A stretch of DNA of 64,000 nt, taken from positions 55,053,702-55,117,701 of the forward strand of contig OZ020307.1 of assembly GCA_963971305.1 (NCBI GenBank). Direction: 5' to 3'. This document shows positions 28,340-40,519 of the stretch, in pieces (the stretch's first letter is position 1; the number at the start of each line of letters is the position of its first letter). The translations under genes and the position numbers were made by a program. Under the pieces are notes generated by a model. The model was not told where the DNA came from. It saw only the letters and a program-made list of their open reading frames with translations, and did no database searches. Origin of the DNA: Arcuatula senhousia. Its lineage: Eukaryota; Mollusca; Bivalvia; Mytilida; Mytilidae.

Positions 28340-29458
28340 AACAAGCCAACCTAGAATTTTTTAACTTAAGGGTTGAATATTTTATTAAAATGTAATGTAG
28401 AAATTAATTTTTCAGCTATTCAATACCCCTTCTGATTCTTTTGTAATTAAGCAGCTTCAGGTACAAATGTACATGTAATCACATACATGTATGGTGGGAT
28501 GGTTTCAAGTCTTTTACTATTGTACAACCATTTTATTCTGATTGGAGGCCTGACAGTTTTGGTGGTCATACTTATTACATGTATGTGTGATATCATTGAT
28601 TCCGAAGTATTTTTCTCTTTTACCGGACATGTCCTGTAATCATGTATATTGCAATGGAAAAAGTCAAAATATTTTACTGGACCAAGTGAATTTTTTTCCA
28701 CATTTGTCCAGTGTCCAGCGGATATTTGTAATGACTGTAATATGATGATAATACATGTTCCTGTTGAAACAGTTTGGGAGGTACAATGTATATAGGTTTC
28801 ACCCTGTCTGTCCGTCTGTCCTCATACCTTGTAAGGGCAACTCATGATGGACATCCTAAACTGCTCGACACATCTTTATGAAATTTTGCACAAAGGAAGT
28901 AAATCATAGGAAGATATGCCTAATAAAGAAATTTTGTCACTGTGAGATATATATCAGGGGATATAATTGGCTTTGAAAGAAATTATTTATATACATGTAA
29001 CAGAAGGATTACAACAGCCCATTGTAAAAAAAGATCTAAAGATTGACTAAAACATATAAATATTTCTTGTTTGAAATAAACAATGTAAAAAATTAAATAG
29101 AAATTAATACATTTACAAGTGTTTCGGCATCATGCTGCGCTCTGCGTAGCTTTTTATTTTCCCATATATCATATTAGCTTTTTAGAAATGCATTTTTGTC
29201 CCCCCCCTCCCCCCGTCTTGCAACTAAACATCTACTTCCTGTTTAACAAGCAGGCTTAGATATTTAGATTTTTCCCACTCAGCGGGCCATGGACCTATAA
29301 TCTGTTCTTCCATATATTTAAAGTACAAAATGTACATGTACATGAATGTGTAAGGTTTTATAAATAAAATGTAAATTTGGACATCTCTATATACATTGTA
29401 CATATATTTTCACCAAATATTTTGTTATGTTTATAAGATCTCAATTTTTACATTTTAG

Positions 29459-31782
29459 GATTTCAAAGAAAGGTTTTACAAGAACAACCAAGAGAGACCT
29501 ACTCAGAACTCTTATCAACAACTGCCAACAAACTGGTAATTATGGAAGAGTTCCAATTGGATATGATGGAAGAGCTAAGCGAGTTCAACAATACTTTAGA
29601 GTATGAGAATGTTCTAAACAAAATTTTAGGTGAGTTTAAGTGTGTTTTTATAACACATGGTTGACTTTAATTTGATGCAACTATTTCATCTTTAAGCCAC
29701 ATTTTCATGGAGTTTTGTTGCAAGTTTTTCTAGTTATTGTAACATGTAAACTAAAAACTTTTCCTTGCAGTTACTAAATCAAAAGAATCGTATGCAGTAA
29801 ATGTAAAATTCAATTGAAAAAATACTTAAATGTACACAGATTATTATCTCATTATCGTCTAGATTATTATTGTATTATTTATTATATACATGTATATAAT
29901 TTTGATTTCAGAAAAGTATTATAAAGAAAATTGTTGGTTGGACAAAAGGGGGTCACATAAAGAATGTGATGAAAGGGTAAGTGTTAATGGTAATTTTCTA
30001 CAAATTTAACTCAAACATAAAAAGGAATTGTACATAATGGTAATGAATAAAAAAATATATACATGTAAAAAATGTATGTGGTTATGATTTCCTACATATC
30101 CGTAGTCTTGTCCATGTATAAAGACATTTCACAAATAACTCGAGGTTCAAAGAAATAGATTGAATAAATATCTATATCCAATATATATTGTACTAGGGTC
30201 TAAAGAAAACCAGAAAAATCTTACTAAACTGTCAGAAAGCAGACGGCCATATTAACATCCAAATTTCTGTAGCCTATAGCTCCTTACATTTGCTTTCGCT
30301 TTCAACTTTTGACTCATATATTTGTAGATAATGCATACATTTATAGTGAAAACCTGCATGATTTTTTTTGGCTCATAATCAATGTCTTATGTTCATTATT
30401 TTACTATCATGGTAATCAGTTAATCATTGACCTTGTTTAATTTTATGTGTGAAAGTGTTGTACACATATGCACCCTCCCGGAAAGATTCTTTCAGTGTTA
30501 CACCTAATGGCCGACTATTGTTATTCTTTTTGACTTTGTTATATTCTGCTAAAATTCTTATCTGATATTGTTACACCCAATTTAGCTTGCTGTACTACTT
30601 TTACAAAATTAAAAGATTAAACACAAACAATATAATTATACTTTGATTTATTTTGATTTGTAATTTAGTTACAAAAAAATGTAGCTCAAGCCCATTGATG
30701 GACCTTAGTCCATGTACCTTACAGATTTCTCAAGTACTGTGAATAATCTTAAATTAAAAAAAATCAAAGAATTTGCTTTTAGCAAGTTCATTATTTGAAA
30801 TCAATATATATTTCTTATTTCTTTAAATTCCTGGTTTTGTCATCTCCTGGACCCCCATAAAAAAATAAGACTTTATCTTTATATCAATATTAGATTGGGA
30901 TAAAATATGTTGTATTTTTTGTGTGAGCAGCAAGGCAGTGGTGTTAATGTCACTGGCTTTGGAATAAAAAAAAATCAAGTTTTTATTGTTTAATTGGTGT
31001 GACATGTAAAGTTGTCATTTTTTTACAGATGTTTGAATAAGGAGTTAATATGTTACTTAGGAGCCAAGATGAACGTCAAAGGAAAAACAACAAAATTTGA
31101 TTTGCAACAACTACCCTTTGCAAGACAATAAAAAGGTAAATATAAGTAATGAAACGTGACCATGTACTTTTGAATATACAAACAGAGTTCGCAATCTTAA
31201 AAAAATATCTTCGTCAGACATAGGTCGTCAAAATGGAATCTTTTGTCGGACCTATTTATTTTTACTGTTCCTATCTATTACAACTTTCTATAAAAAATAC
31301 TAAAATCTACCAGACATTGTTTAAAATGCCAGACCTGCTTTAACTTTACCAGTCAGGTCTGATATGTCCGACACATTTTGGGAACTCTGTACAAATGTAT
31401 AGATATACACGTATCTAACAAAAATATTAAACATTAATATTTTGTGAATTTTTGTATTCCCTTCAAAGTGTAAGGTACATGTATGCCACTGTCGTGACTT
31501 TGAATGTATATGGTAGGAATATTCTAGAGAACAGATTTTATCATAATTGTTTCTTTAATTTTTAAAATTTTATCAGCCTTATATACATGTATATTAGAGA
31601 TATATTGATTTCTTATAGAAGCATATTTAATGGGGGAACATTTTTTTCTTGCAGAAGTAATTATTCAAGTTCATCCAAAAGCCACTGTTGCTATTATTGA
31701 GGATGAAATGAGTCATTTCATGAAATATGCTTGAGTGGTAGACCGAAAAAAAGTAACTCTGATCAACCAGAAGAACGACAGT
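29459..31782 (+). pseudogene. Decayed intron-containing gene with DUF4806-like domain
   Basis: Four exon-like blocks have GT-AG borders: 29459-29629, 29912-29976, 31029-31135 and 31655 to about 31782. In block 2 the frame starting KSIIKKIVGW ends two bases into a codon and joins block 3 in phase (MKG-CLNKELI). Block 3 ends one base into a codon and joins block 4 in phase (EVIIQVHPKATVAI). The combined pattern resembles the DUF4806 layout: a GG..K..M region, a K(G)K..F motif, then a basic A(T)..IE..I region ending in an FMKYA-like tail. Breaks: TAA at the end of block 3 (after FARQ), TGA after KYA in block 4, and a phase mismatch between block 1 (frame ..EELSEFNNTL..) and block 2. DUF4806 proteins of animals are often TE-linked; that and the domain call are from memory of the family, not a search. 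Confidence 0.5.
31183..31389. mobile_element. 207-bp MITE with 6-bp target duplication
   Basis: The ends CAGAGTTCGCAA and, on the minus strand, CAGAGTTCCCAA are inverted repeats flanked by TACAAA on both sides (31177-31182 and 31390-31395). The interior has repeated CAGAC / GTCGGAC / GTCCGAC words in both orientations. It sits in the intron between blocks 3 and 4 of the decayed DUF4806-like gene. Confidence 0.65.
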
Positions 31783-32151
31783 TAGAGGAAATAGTGCAAC
31801 CTCAATATTCCGATGAGAGTGAAGAACAATGTTGTTGGAGATTAAGGACTTCGTTTATAACCAGCTATAATTTTGTAATTTCTATGCCCAATTTAAAATA
31901 GATGTACTTGTAAATAATGATAAGAAATTGTACATATATAATGTAAGGTTAACATGAAGTTTCTTTTCTTTGTGAATTTGAGTTTAATCATTTGTCATTA
32001 TTTGTTGAAAATATTTTGATTTATTAAGAAGTACAGATAGTAAAGCCATTAAACACAAGTTAGATAGAGAAAAACATGTGGAGCACATATTCCCCACAGA
32101 AAGGGTCTATTGATTTGAATCATTATATTATTGCATCACCATCCCTTTATT

Positions 32152-32610
32152 CATCTTCGCTAGCCAAGGGTTACGATCCGTTACGTCTCATCTTCACCCT
32201 TGGCAGATCTAGAATGATTTTTGTGGTCATACATTCTCTCATCTGATTGGATGCAGTGAAAGTTGGCTGCATCAAATCAAATTGCTCTATTTCCATTTTT
32301 AAACAATCTGTTAACAAACATGTGGGTTTACAAAGGTGATAGATAAGTATTATTTTTGCAAAAAATATCAGCAGTTTTGATCCAATCTTACCAAAATTAC
32401 CTTTATTTTATTTTTAAATAAATGTTTATTGTTAGTGGAATAAAATATCTCCTATTTTTGCAACTATTTGGATGAAAATAAATTTTTTAACTTGGAATAG
32501 ATATTGCTTCAAGGGAGATAATTAAAATGTTGAGATTACAAAAAACCTTCTAGATCTGCCAAGGGTGAAGATGAGACGTAACGGATCGTAACCCTTGGCT
32601 AGCGAAGATG
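32152..32610. mobile_element. 459-bp Mutator-like MITE, 63-bp perfect TIRs, 9-bp TSD
   Basis: The first 63 bases (32152-32214, starting CATCTTCGCTAGCC) are exactly the reverse complement of the last 63 (32548-32610). CCCTTTATT flanks both ends (32143-32151 and 32611-32619). A 9-bp duplication with long TIRs is the signature of Mutator-like elements. The interior is AT-rich and non-coding. Perfect arms and a perfect TSD point to a young insertion, younger than the segment it sits in. Confidence 0.9.
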
Positions 32611-33489
32611 CCCTTTATTAGGACAGCACACTTTACAAGGCATAAAATTTACAGCTTATGGCCAAATGACTTGAGTATTAAATGTTTATTGAGAAATGGG
32701 ACCATATGCATCAGTTTATTTTCTTATAAAAGAACTTTTTTTAAAGAAATGTATGCAAAGATTTAATTGTGTAACCCAGACAGCCAGAGACATTAGTATT
32801 TATGAACTCATTCTTTATTCCATGGACAGATTATACATGTACATATAATTTTTATGGACAAAACCTTTTGTACAATGTAAATGAATGTATAAATATATGT
32901 TTGATAAACTTTTACTTGAATTGTGTCTTTATTGATATATATGTCCTGCGAATCAGAGATAGATAGGTTTTGCTTTCTTTGCAGAAGAGTTTACTCTCAA
33001 TGTTTCAAGTTGTATGAGTATCTTTATATCAGAAGGTTGAATAAACTTGCTCCTTATCATCATCTGACCTTGAGATTGTTTTTTCCAATTGAGTGACTGA
33101 TCATTTTCAATACATTACAATAGCAGTATAAAAGTTTTATAAAAACTTTTCATTTCTCAGGAACAACAAGTCTGATGATCATAAAATTTTGTGGGCTTTT
33201 TCATTTGTGCTTTACTAGTACATTCACCTCATCTTGAAACCTGGAATTGTATAGGTGGTTCAGGAGGAGTTTTGGATTTTGTTGAGACATCCATCAGTGT
33301 TAACTTTTTTGTAAATGTTTGTTGAAAACGTTTTAATAAAAGTTGGACCGTTTCCAGTATCTTCAATATGAGTGCCTCATAATTAAAATTGTTGGTTCAT
33401 TGTTATATTTTTTACCAGAAAGATGCATGATAGGTTCTGGATTGGTAATCTTTAAACTATGTCAGTCATGGACTTACATAACATTAATA

Positions 33490-33726
33490 GTCAACGTTGA
33501 AACAATATTAATTGTCAACGTTGAAATAACATCGATTGTCAACGTTGAAACAACATAAATTATCAACGTTGTAACAACGTTAAGTGATCAACGTTGAGAC
33601 AACGTCAGTTTTCAACGTTGCTGCAACTTTCACATGCAACCTAAATTCAACGTTGATTCAACGTACTGTCATGTTGAACTTCAACGTTGATTAAACGTTG
33701 AAAAAACGTTGAAGTGCCTGCTGGGA
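33490..33726. repeat. Right subterminal array of CAACGTTG palindromic words
   Basis: GTCAACGTTGAAACAAT-type units recur every ~33 bp, then denser copies run up to the end GTGCCTGCTGGGA. It mirrors the left array in word content and in terminal sequence but has drifted in spacing. Confidence 0.85.
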
Positions 33727-33914
33727 TATAGGCCCATGCTATTTTCATCAAGTTATGGATTTCTTCTATATATGAATCCCAAGATGTCCCTTTGAAATTG
33801 TAAAATTTGTATTTTTCTTGGGTTCCCCAAGCTACATGTTTTAACCCGAATTGTTCTAGAATTTAGGGAAGTAATTTAGTCTTCATGGAATCTATAGTCT
33901 ATACTAAACTGAAA

Positions 33915-34095
33915 ACTATTGCAGATTATAAATACCAAAATGGGTAAGTTGGTTATACAGTATATGCATTTTTCAAGGAGTAACATATCATCAGCAGCAT
34001 TCAAATCAAAACATTGGAAGGTTAGAAAAACAAAAGTATTGAACAAAAAGTGCTCAAAACGAAAATAGTTCAAACTGTTGAACAGGAACATATCT
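33915..34095 (+). repeat. Diverged single copy related to the 383-bp satellite
   Basis: The same ordered words occur as in the satellite at the left edge: TAAATACCAAAATG(G)GTA, TTTCAAGGAGTAAC, TCATCAGCAGCATTCAAATC, AAAACATTGGAAGGT and AAAAGTGCTCAAAAC. Spacing is similar, with substitutions and small indels. Only about half of the 383-bp unit is recognisable. It lies just right of the 10-kb element. A minus-strand 86-codon frame through it is not supported as a gene. Confidence 0.75.
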
Positions 34096-34399
34096 TGTTG
34101 AAATGTGAATGTAAGAAGCTTTTCAATCGTCCCCATTAGACATTGAGGCTACTTAAGGACCTATTTGGATATCATGAAATAATCCCATGATATGAGATAT
34201 TTGAAGCAAAACTTGTAGAAAGAAAGTTATATCATCTCAGTGATGGTGCAGCTGCTGAAGGGGGTAAAACGGCATAAAATTTGCATATACATACTGAGCT
34301 GTTCCTAGACTTAAAGTGTACATGTTCGTATATAGGTTTGTATCAATATGATATCAATCTTAATTTCTCTGATTCATTTATGGGATAATGTTGCTTTTT

Positions 34400-34927
34400 A
34401 GCTCATCTGATCAGAATGGTCATATTATGAGCTAATTTTATCATTAGGCACATGTCTTTAGGCGTCCGTTAACTTTTCTTTTAAAAAATCTTCTCTGAAA
34501 CTACTGAAGGTATTGCTTTCAAACTTTATACACTTGGTCAAAAGGGGTTATGGTACTTGAAACGATAAAAATAGCTTTTTTCATGTTTTTGTCCTTAAGT
34601 ATGACAACTATTGCATAAAGAGAAAAACTGTTGCTGACTTAAACCTTCCTCTCATTAAATTGAACAAAAGTCTTATTTGGATAAAAGTTGTCAGATGACC
34701 CCTTACAGTGGTTAAGGTCTTTTCAAGTTCAAAAATAGCGTTTTTCATGTTTTTGCTAATAAATGTCAGAATAGTATTTCAGACAAAAAAATACTGTTGC
34801 TTGCTTAAACCTTCAGCTCATTAGGCCCAACAAAAGACTTCATTTGGTTGATGTCAGATGACTCCTTATAGAAGACTCTTACGGCTTAAGGACCAGGTGA
34901 GCAATTCAGGCTCCTGGGAGCCTCTTG
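34400..34927 (+). mobile_element. AGCTCA family (HINE-like) element, short copy
   Basis: It begins AGCTCATCTGATCAGAATGG after a T run and ends with AGGTGAGCAATTCAGGCTCC then TGGGAGCCTCTTG, followed by TT. The imperfect start hairpin, the GCGTCCGTTAACTTTTC motif and the 3' palindrome GGCTCCTGGGAGCC match the family members at 57.9-64 kb. The body has two ~150-bp sub-repeats containing CTTAAACCTTC. Non-coding. Confidence 0.75.
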
Positions 34928-35731
34928 TTAAATTTCATCATGAAAACCTTAAGTGCTATAGGGAAAGTCAGCATTGCAAAATTGGTTAGCTACAAAAGTG
35001 ATTTCAGGGTCAAAAGTGTTCTCCCCCTGTAAATGTTTTCCATCAGTTTAAGCATGTTTGATTTTTATTTTTTATTTTTTTTTTTTTGGGGGGGGGTCTT
35101 GTAACCGTATTGTTTGATTTCGATTCTATCCTAACTAATTTCTTCAATGTTACTTACCAAATATGTTGCACACTAGGTAAGAGACACTTGTTTTGGTTAT
35201 TTGCCTGATAATAGTGACTTGTGTGGTTCAGCTGAGTGCTTTATGATTGGTCCTGAAACTCTCCTCGGCTAAGAAACCTAATACATGTTGTTTTAATCTA
35301 GATACAATCATCATGACGCAATTCATAAAATCAAAACAGTGAAATGTTCTTCAGAAGGTATTTCATAGAAATAATATCCGTGGTTATTTTGTATGCTACA
35401 TCTACGAAAGTAAGGGGCGTATAGTGTTCGGGTCTGTTCGTCCGTTCATCCCAAATGTTGCAAGATGGGGTATTATGTCTTCTGGACATACTCTTGCTTA
35501 AAATTCAGCAGCATTTTGTGAACTATCAATGGAAATTGCCCTTTCGTCATAAAGCAATAATACGAATATATTAAAACAGCAAACATGTCAAACTAAAGAT
35601 ATTAAGGTAGTGCGTTTTTCTGTTTTGATTATATATCTCTGAAATCTTTTTTTTTTCTGCATCAGGGACTCAAATTCTTTCTAAAGTACATGATGAATTC
35701 TCCCACTTGACGCGAATACCATTTATTAACT

Positions 35732-36008
35732 GGGGACCTGGGCCGGCCGAGTGGTCGAAGGCGCTGGTTTAAATACCACAATATTGATCACTCGCCGATC
35801 ACCTCTCAGCTGGTGTTCGATATAACAAAAAAAAACGGGACTAACTTCCTCCAACTCTATGTGATAAGTTGTGTCAGTTACCTGCCCAAGGTCCGGTGCT
35901 AGGTTTCCTCCGGGTAATTCGGTTTCCTCCGCCATTAAAACTGACCGCCCTACATGGCCCAGGTGCGTCGATGAAAGGCGTTAAACAGCAACACATACAC
36001 ACACATAC
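35732..36008 (+). mobile_element. tRNA-derived SINE with 14-bp target duplication
   Basis: The 5' part carries an A-box-like GGCCGAGTGGTCGAAGGCGC and a B-box-like GGTGTTCGATA, resembling tRNA-Leu/Ser. A conserved body follows (GGTTTCCTCCGGGTAATTC, ATGGCCCAGGTGCGTCG) and the tail is an ACACATAC run. ACCATTTATTAACT flanks both ends (35718-35731 and 36009-36022). Transcription would be by Pol III from the internal promoter and mobilisation by a partner LINE (known of SINEs). The minus-strand 69-codon frame inside is a shadow. Confidence 0.9.
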
Positions 36009-37029
36009 ACCATTTATTAACTAGTACTTGTGCTTTATTTAACATCTCTTAGTTTAATTGTCTTCTGATTGAGAGTCTCGACATTTTAGTCACTTCGATC
36101 ACGCCAGACTTTGTAAAAAGGATACTTTTACCGCGGCACTTCCCTTGCAAATTCTACTGATGCCTTTTAAAGTGCCCCAGTCTTGAATAGTGCGTGTCTG
36201 TTATATTGACTGTTTTAAAAACTGGATACCGATTCCTTATTTTATATTTCTTACACTGATCTAAGTTTGTCAGCCTTTGATGCATAAATGAATATATAAT
36301 ATATTTACCTATACGACTTGAGAGAGTTTTTTTTTTGGAATTTGAAACAACATTGGTGTTTGGTGTTTTCACGCTTCAACATTAACTTTACTTTATTTCT
36401 CATAACCATATGTTACAATGGTACCCGGGCAATGGTACAGAGACCACATAGACTATTTACATTATATACAAGGTCTCAGTTGCATGAGTCGTGAGTTTCC
36501 GAGCATAAATACTTGAGTAATCTCATTCATTCTTATTATCAAATTAGTCAATGTTTAAATAAAACAGTAAACTAACCGTAGTTAAATAGAAAATAATGAG
36601 ATCTATATCCGTGGAAAAGGTGCATGCGACACAGCACAGCACAGTTAAAGTCAATGAAAAACCGCCAGCAACCTTCAAAGAGGCTAGTAATAGGTCCAAG
36701 GTCACACACCAGGATCGTTCCTATGTGGAATTGCATGCTGCAGCAGCCGACACTGCATAGTAATTAAGGCTATTAGAAGACGCGATAAAAAGGGGGGATA
36801 TAATATTGGCCTTCTGTGAGCCCCTTGTTCATTTATAGTTAATGCGTTCTCATCTAATTTTTAAAATTCTCATTAAGGACGTTTGAACACCAATCAAGCA
36901 AAAATGTATCAATACTGCATATTTTTAGCCTTTGTATGCTAAAATTGACTCAATGGCTATAAATTTTGCACTCTCAATTTTCCGCTACTCTGTTTGGATG
37001 ATTTCAGCATACCAAAAGTAGGTAAATGC

Positions 37030-37650
37030 TTAAACTATGTATTTTCTTCTATTATTTTACTCACCAGACCCAAATGCTATCATTCCCACCTGCTGTATGT
37101 TGGATTCTGTATTATTTGTAAACTTTTTGTTTTTCATGTCCGTATGCTAGCATTCCGACCTGGTGTATGCTGGATTCTGTATTTTTTGCATGATTTTGGT
37201 TTTTCAGGACTGTATGCTATCCTTTCGACCTGGTGTTTGCTGGATTCTGTATTAATTGTACGATTTAAGTTTTTCAGGTCTGACCTGGAGTATGCCTGAT
37301 TCTGTGTTGCATTTGCATGATTTGGGTTTTTTAGGTCCGTGGGCTACATGTAGCATTCCGATCTTGCGTAAGCTGGATTTTGTATTATTTATTTAATTTT
37401 GGTTTTCGGGTCCGTATACGGATTGCCAGCCTTCAGATCTGGTTTGCTAGACGCTATATAATACTACATACATGTATTTGGGGCTTACATTCCGGTTAGA
37501 TGTTTAAATATTTGCTGGATTCTGTGTTATTTGTATAATTTAGGGGTCTCAAGTCCGAATGCTATCATCCCAACACGGTGAATGCTGGTGTCAATGTACA
37601 TATTCTTGTTAGACATATAGATCTGAGTGCTGGCATTCCGAATTTGTTAT
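37030..37650 (+). repeat. ~70-bp tandem repeat, plus orientation (about 8 diverged copies)
   Basis: The unit core is GGTCCGTATGCTAGCATTCC then GACCTGGTGTATGCTGGATT then CTGTATTATTTGTA and a T-rich spacer with GTTTTTCAGGTC. Copies are 60-75% alike by eye, with the edges most decayed. The same core occurs in reverse orientation at 48.6-49.2 kb. The 101-codon open frame at 36994-37299 is a repeat shadow. Confidence 0.85.
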
Positions 37651-37739
37651 GAGCAGATTTTGTTATAGTACTGTAGAGTCACATTAAATCTGATAAATAT
37701 AGATTATGTATAAAGACTTAACACTCTCATATTGTTTTA

Positions 37740-38560
37740 TTATTTTTTTTATCTGCAATTTGACAAGAAATTCACATTTCAGTTCTTGACTAGATCACTG
37801 CTTACAAACCCAACAAGATTCAGTGTTGACCAATGATAAACAACAAAGAAATGACAACAAACAGAGAGAAATCATGTTGACATACGTCATAGACATGTCA
37901 ATGTTTCTTTAATACTTCAACGTTAAACTGCATTGATATTGTCTGTTCTGACGATATTTAATACTAGTACTTCCTCGTAGTGATGTAGTGTTGAAGAAAG
38001 TCTGGGAAACAAGAGAAAAGAGAAGTAATTCCTAGTTTGATATTAAATAACAAATGCATATTCTACAAACAAATCAAAACAGAATACAAAAAAAAAAAAC
38101 AAACACCATATGCTGATGATTATATTGCTCCAACTGCAGTGAAAGACCCTTAGTCATCACATACCCCCACGTGCCTACATTTTGGACATAAATCTATTTT
38201 GAGTAAGGAGTCACAAATCAGCGTTGTTGTCTTTCCAAGTCAGCTTGTTAAACAGGAAGTAGATGATCCACAGACCTGAAAACTTATCCCACCACATGGG
38301 ACCCCTACCTATTCAAGTTACATACCAAATATCAAAAGCATACTACTTATAGTTGCTGAAAAATCTGTTACGAAAATAATTCAGCGAAAAAAAGTCAGCT
38401 TGTTAACCATGAAGTTGATAATGGACAGACCTGCAAATGTATCCTGAATCCTGAATTATAAATTTCTGAGAAAACTGTTATGGAAATATTGATCACGGAC
38501 AGACGGACAAGGAAAACCATTAAACGATTTGCAAATTCCTTGTGTGGGGTATAAAAATAT
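37740..38560. other. Non-coding, with a decayed dispersed repeat
   Basis: Two similar stretches containing AAGTCAGCTTGTTAA (near 38236 and 38391) and CTGAAAAATCTGTTACGAAA / CTGAGAAAACTGTTATGGAA suggest a dispersed repeat in minus orientation, ending with ACGGACAGACGGACAAG-type sequence near 38490. No gene is seen. Confidence 0.4.
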
Positions 38561-39429
38561 GTCAATGAAATAAAGCCAATAAATTTATTTTTGAATTCAG
38601 TCTCTTGTTGAACTTGTACAATGTACATGTATATGTAGTACAGATTCACACACAAATTGTACACAAAAATACAGTAACTGTTTCTTTTATCCAAATCTAA
38701 ATCAACTAGGTGGCATTTTTGCTCAGGTCGGTAAATTTCTTCGACTTTCTTATAATATTTCCTTTTTAAAGATATTCCAGACCATCGATAGAATCATGTT
38801 GGTTATTGCTGTTTGTTTCTTTAAACATCCACATTTTTCTCTGTGTCTAAAATCCAGATGGAAGGGCCTGGACCTATTTGACTTTCGTCTTCTGTAGTGG
38901 TCTGAAAAAATAAAATATAGATAATTTTAAATAGTCGGAGAATTATGATCAACTTATTGTATATATATGATGAACTGAAAATGATTTATGTAATAGAGTT
39001 AATAGTGATTCTTGTATATCAATGCATGTATTGAAGTAACTGTACAGCTAGGGACAAGCACATGTACCTGTTGTGGTGCTCATTTTAAAAGACAGCCTCC
39101 AACAGTGACTGTACTGACATCTTGAGTTCGAAAGATGAAAATCGAATTAAAACTGTTCAAAAAGTTGAGAATTATAAATCGTAAAGTATTTCAGGCTTTA
39201 ATTTTTTTCTCTATGTATTTACTTAATTATTTAATTTCATATTTTACATTTAAAAAGAAATTAATTATCAAACCATTTTTTCTAACCTAACTTTTGTTAA
39301 CAGTTCGTTATTTATTGCTTTACCGTCTAAAAGCAGAACGATTTTGGCTATATCAGGAAGATGAACATGAAATAGGGTGATAAAACAAACATAACGAGTG
39401 TAAGATGAAATGGAGGAACTAGGGACACG

Positions 39430-39665
39430 AGCCACATGCAAAATGATGTTTGGGTTGGATCGGCCAATTTAGCTTCCTCCAGAGGATCCTACGTGTCCTA
39501 CTCTAATTGATATCTGCAGCAGGGTTCTTTAACGTGTGTTGACAATTTCAAAACACGGTGACCACTTTCATTAGCCGTCAGGTTTTCCGCATTTTATCCT
39601 GAAGACACCGGCTTTCATTTTGACAGCCATTCAAGACCATTCAACCACCTGGAGAACATACCCCA
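39430..39665 (-). mobile_element. SINE-like fragment, minus strand (tentative)
   Basis: GCAGGGTTCTTTAACGTGTG is close to the reverse complement of the CACGTTAAAGACCCC motif in the SINE at 46309-46641. The surrounding sequence has several phrases typical of a structured repeat body (CTTCCTCCAGAGGATCCTAC). No ends or TSD were found. Confidence 0.35.
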
Positions 39666-40519
39666 TGTTTTGACTTTTGAGCGCTCTTTAGTTTACTTTA
39701 ACCGACAGGCTTAACGCTGTAGTGGGTCTATCTACAGATATGTGCAAAAGTATTCTGTCACCTAATTTTTTTTTTCTATTGATTTCTATGTTAAATTAAA
39801 AATAAATATTCCGAAGTCATTTCTAAACGGATTTTAAAAGTTTTTGCACCAAAATTTCAAGAAATATTTTTGTTTCATGTCCTTGTTTGTTGTTTATTGT
39901 ATGGTTGCACTATGAAATGGTCTCTGTTCAAAGATGAATAAAGTTTTATCAAAATTATTTTCATAGAAACATAAGTAAATATTAATGAAAAAGTAAAATT
40001 TTTATGACGTCGCGCACAAAGTTGACTCCACAAACGTAGTTCGTCTTGAATGCGTTCAATAAATATTGACGTTCTGCACGGTGCCCGAATCTCCTTACAA
40101 TGTATCTACATGTATGTGTCTTCAAAAAAGTCATCTGTACTCTAGATATAATAATTAACAAGTGAATTATCGCCGGGAGCATCTTATCTATATTTCGTAT
40201 AATGCAAATCGTTAGAAAGTTTCTGTAAATTATTTTAAATCACCTTTTCTAGTCAAGTTAAGCAACAACTGTGACTGCGTCTTTCGGTAACAGAAAAGAA
40301 TATAATATTAGTAATTTTACTGTTTTAATACTTGAAGTTAAAATATAACGTAAAATTATTGTTTCTCAAGTGCCTTTTACGGCACGGACCAGCCATTTAA
40401 CTTGAAAGGGGGCTTGGGTTTTTCCTAAATAATATATTCTGAAAATAATTTTTAATGAAACACATATTTTGGCAGCTCGGGGTAAGAAAAAAAAAATTCT
40501 GAAGAAGGATTTTTGCCAT

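Larger units (their letters stand above)
23763..33726. mobile_element. ~10-kb TIR-bounded element with CAACGTTG subterminal arrays
   Basis: The left end reads TCCCAGCGGGCACTCAACG and the right end, on the other strand, reads TCCCAGCAGGCACTTCAACG. Both are followed inward by many CAACGTTGAAAC-type words. The flanks give either a TA duplication or, if the ends start at CCC, an ATAT duplication; these cannot be told apart. Inside lie a decayed DUF4806-like gene on the plus strand, a promoter/first-exon-like patch, a ~530-bp duplication with minus-strand exon-like blocks, and three nested MITEs. The end sequence and short TSD recall the PHIS/ISL2EU group of DNA transposons, but no transposase frame was recognised, so class is inference. 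Alternative: two separate non-autonomous copies in opposite orientation flanking host DNA. Confidence 0.55.

Noticed and set aside
35740..35815. A stand-alone tRNA gene at the SINE head
   Set aside because: Box A and B are present, but the acceptor and anticodon stems do not close, and the sequence continues into a SINE body with flanking target duplications.
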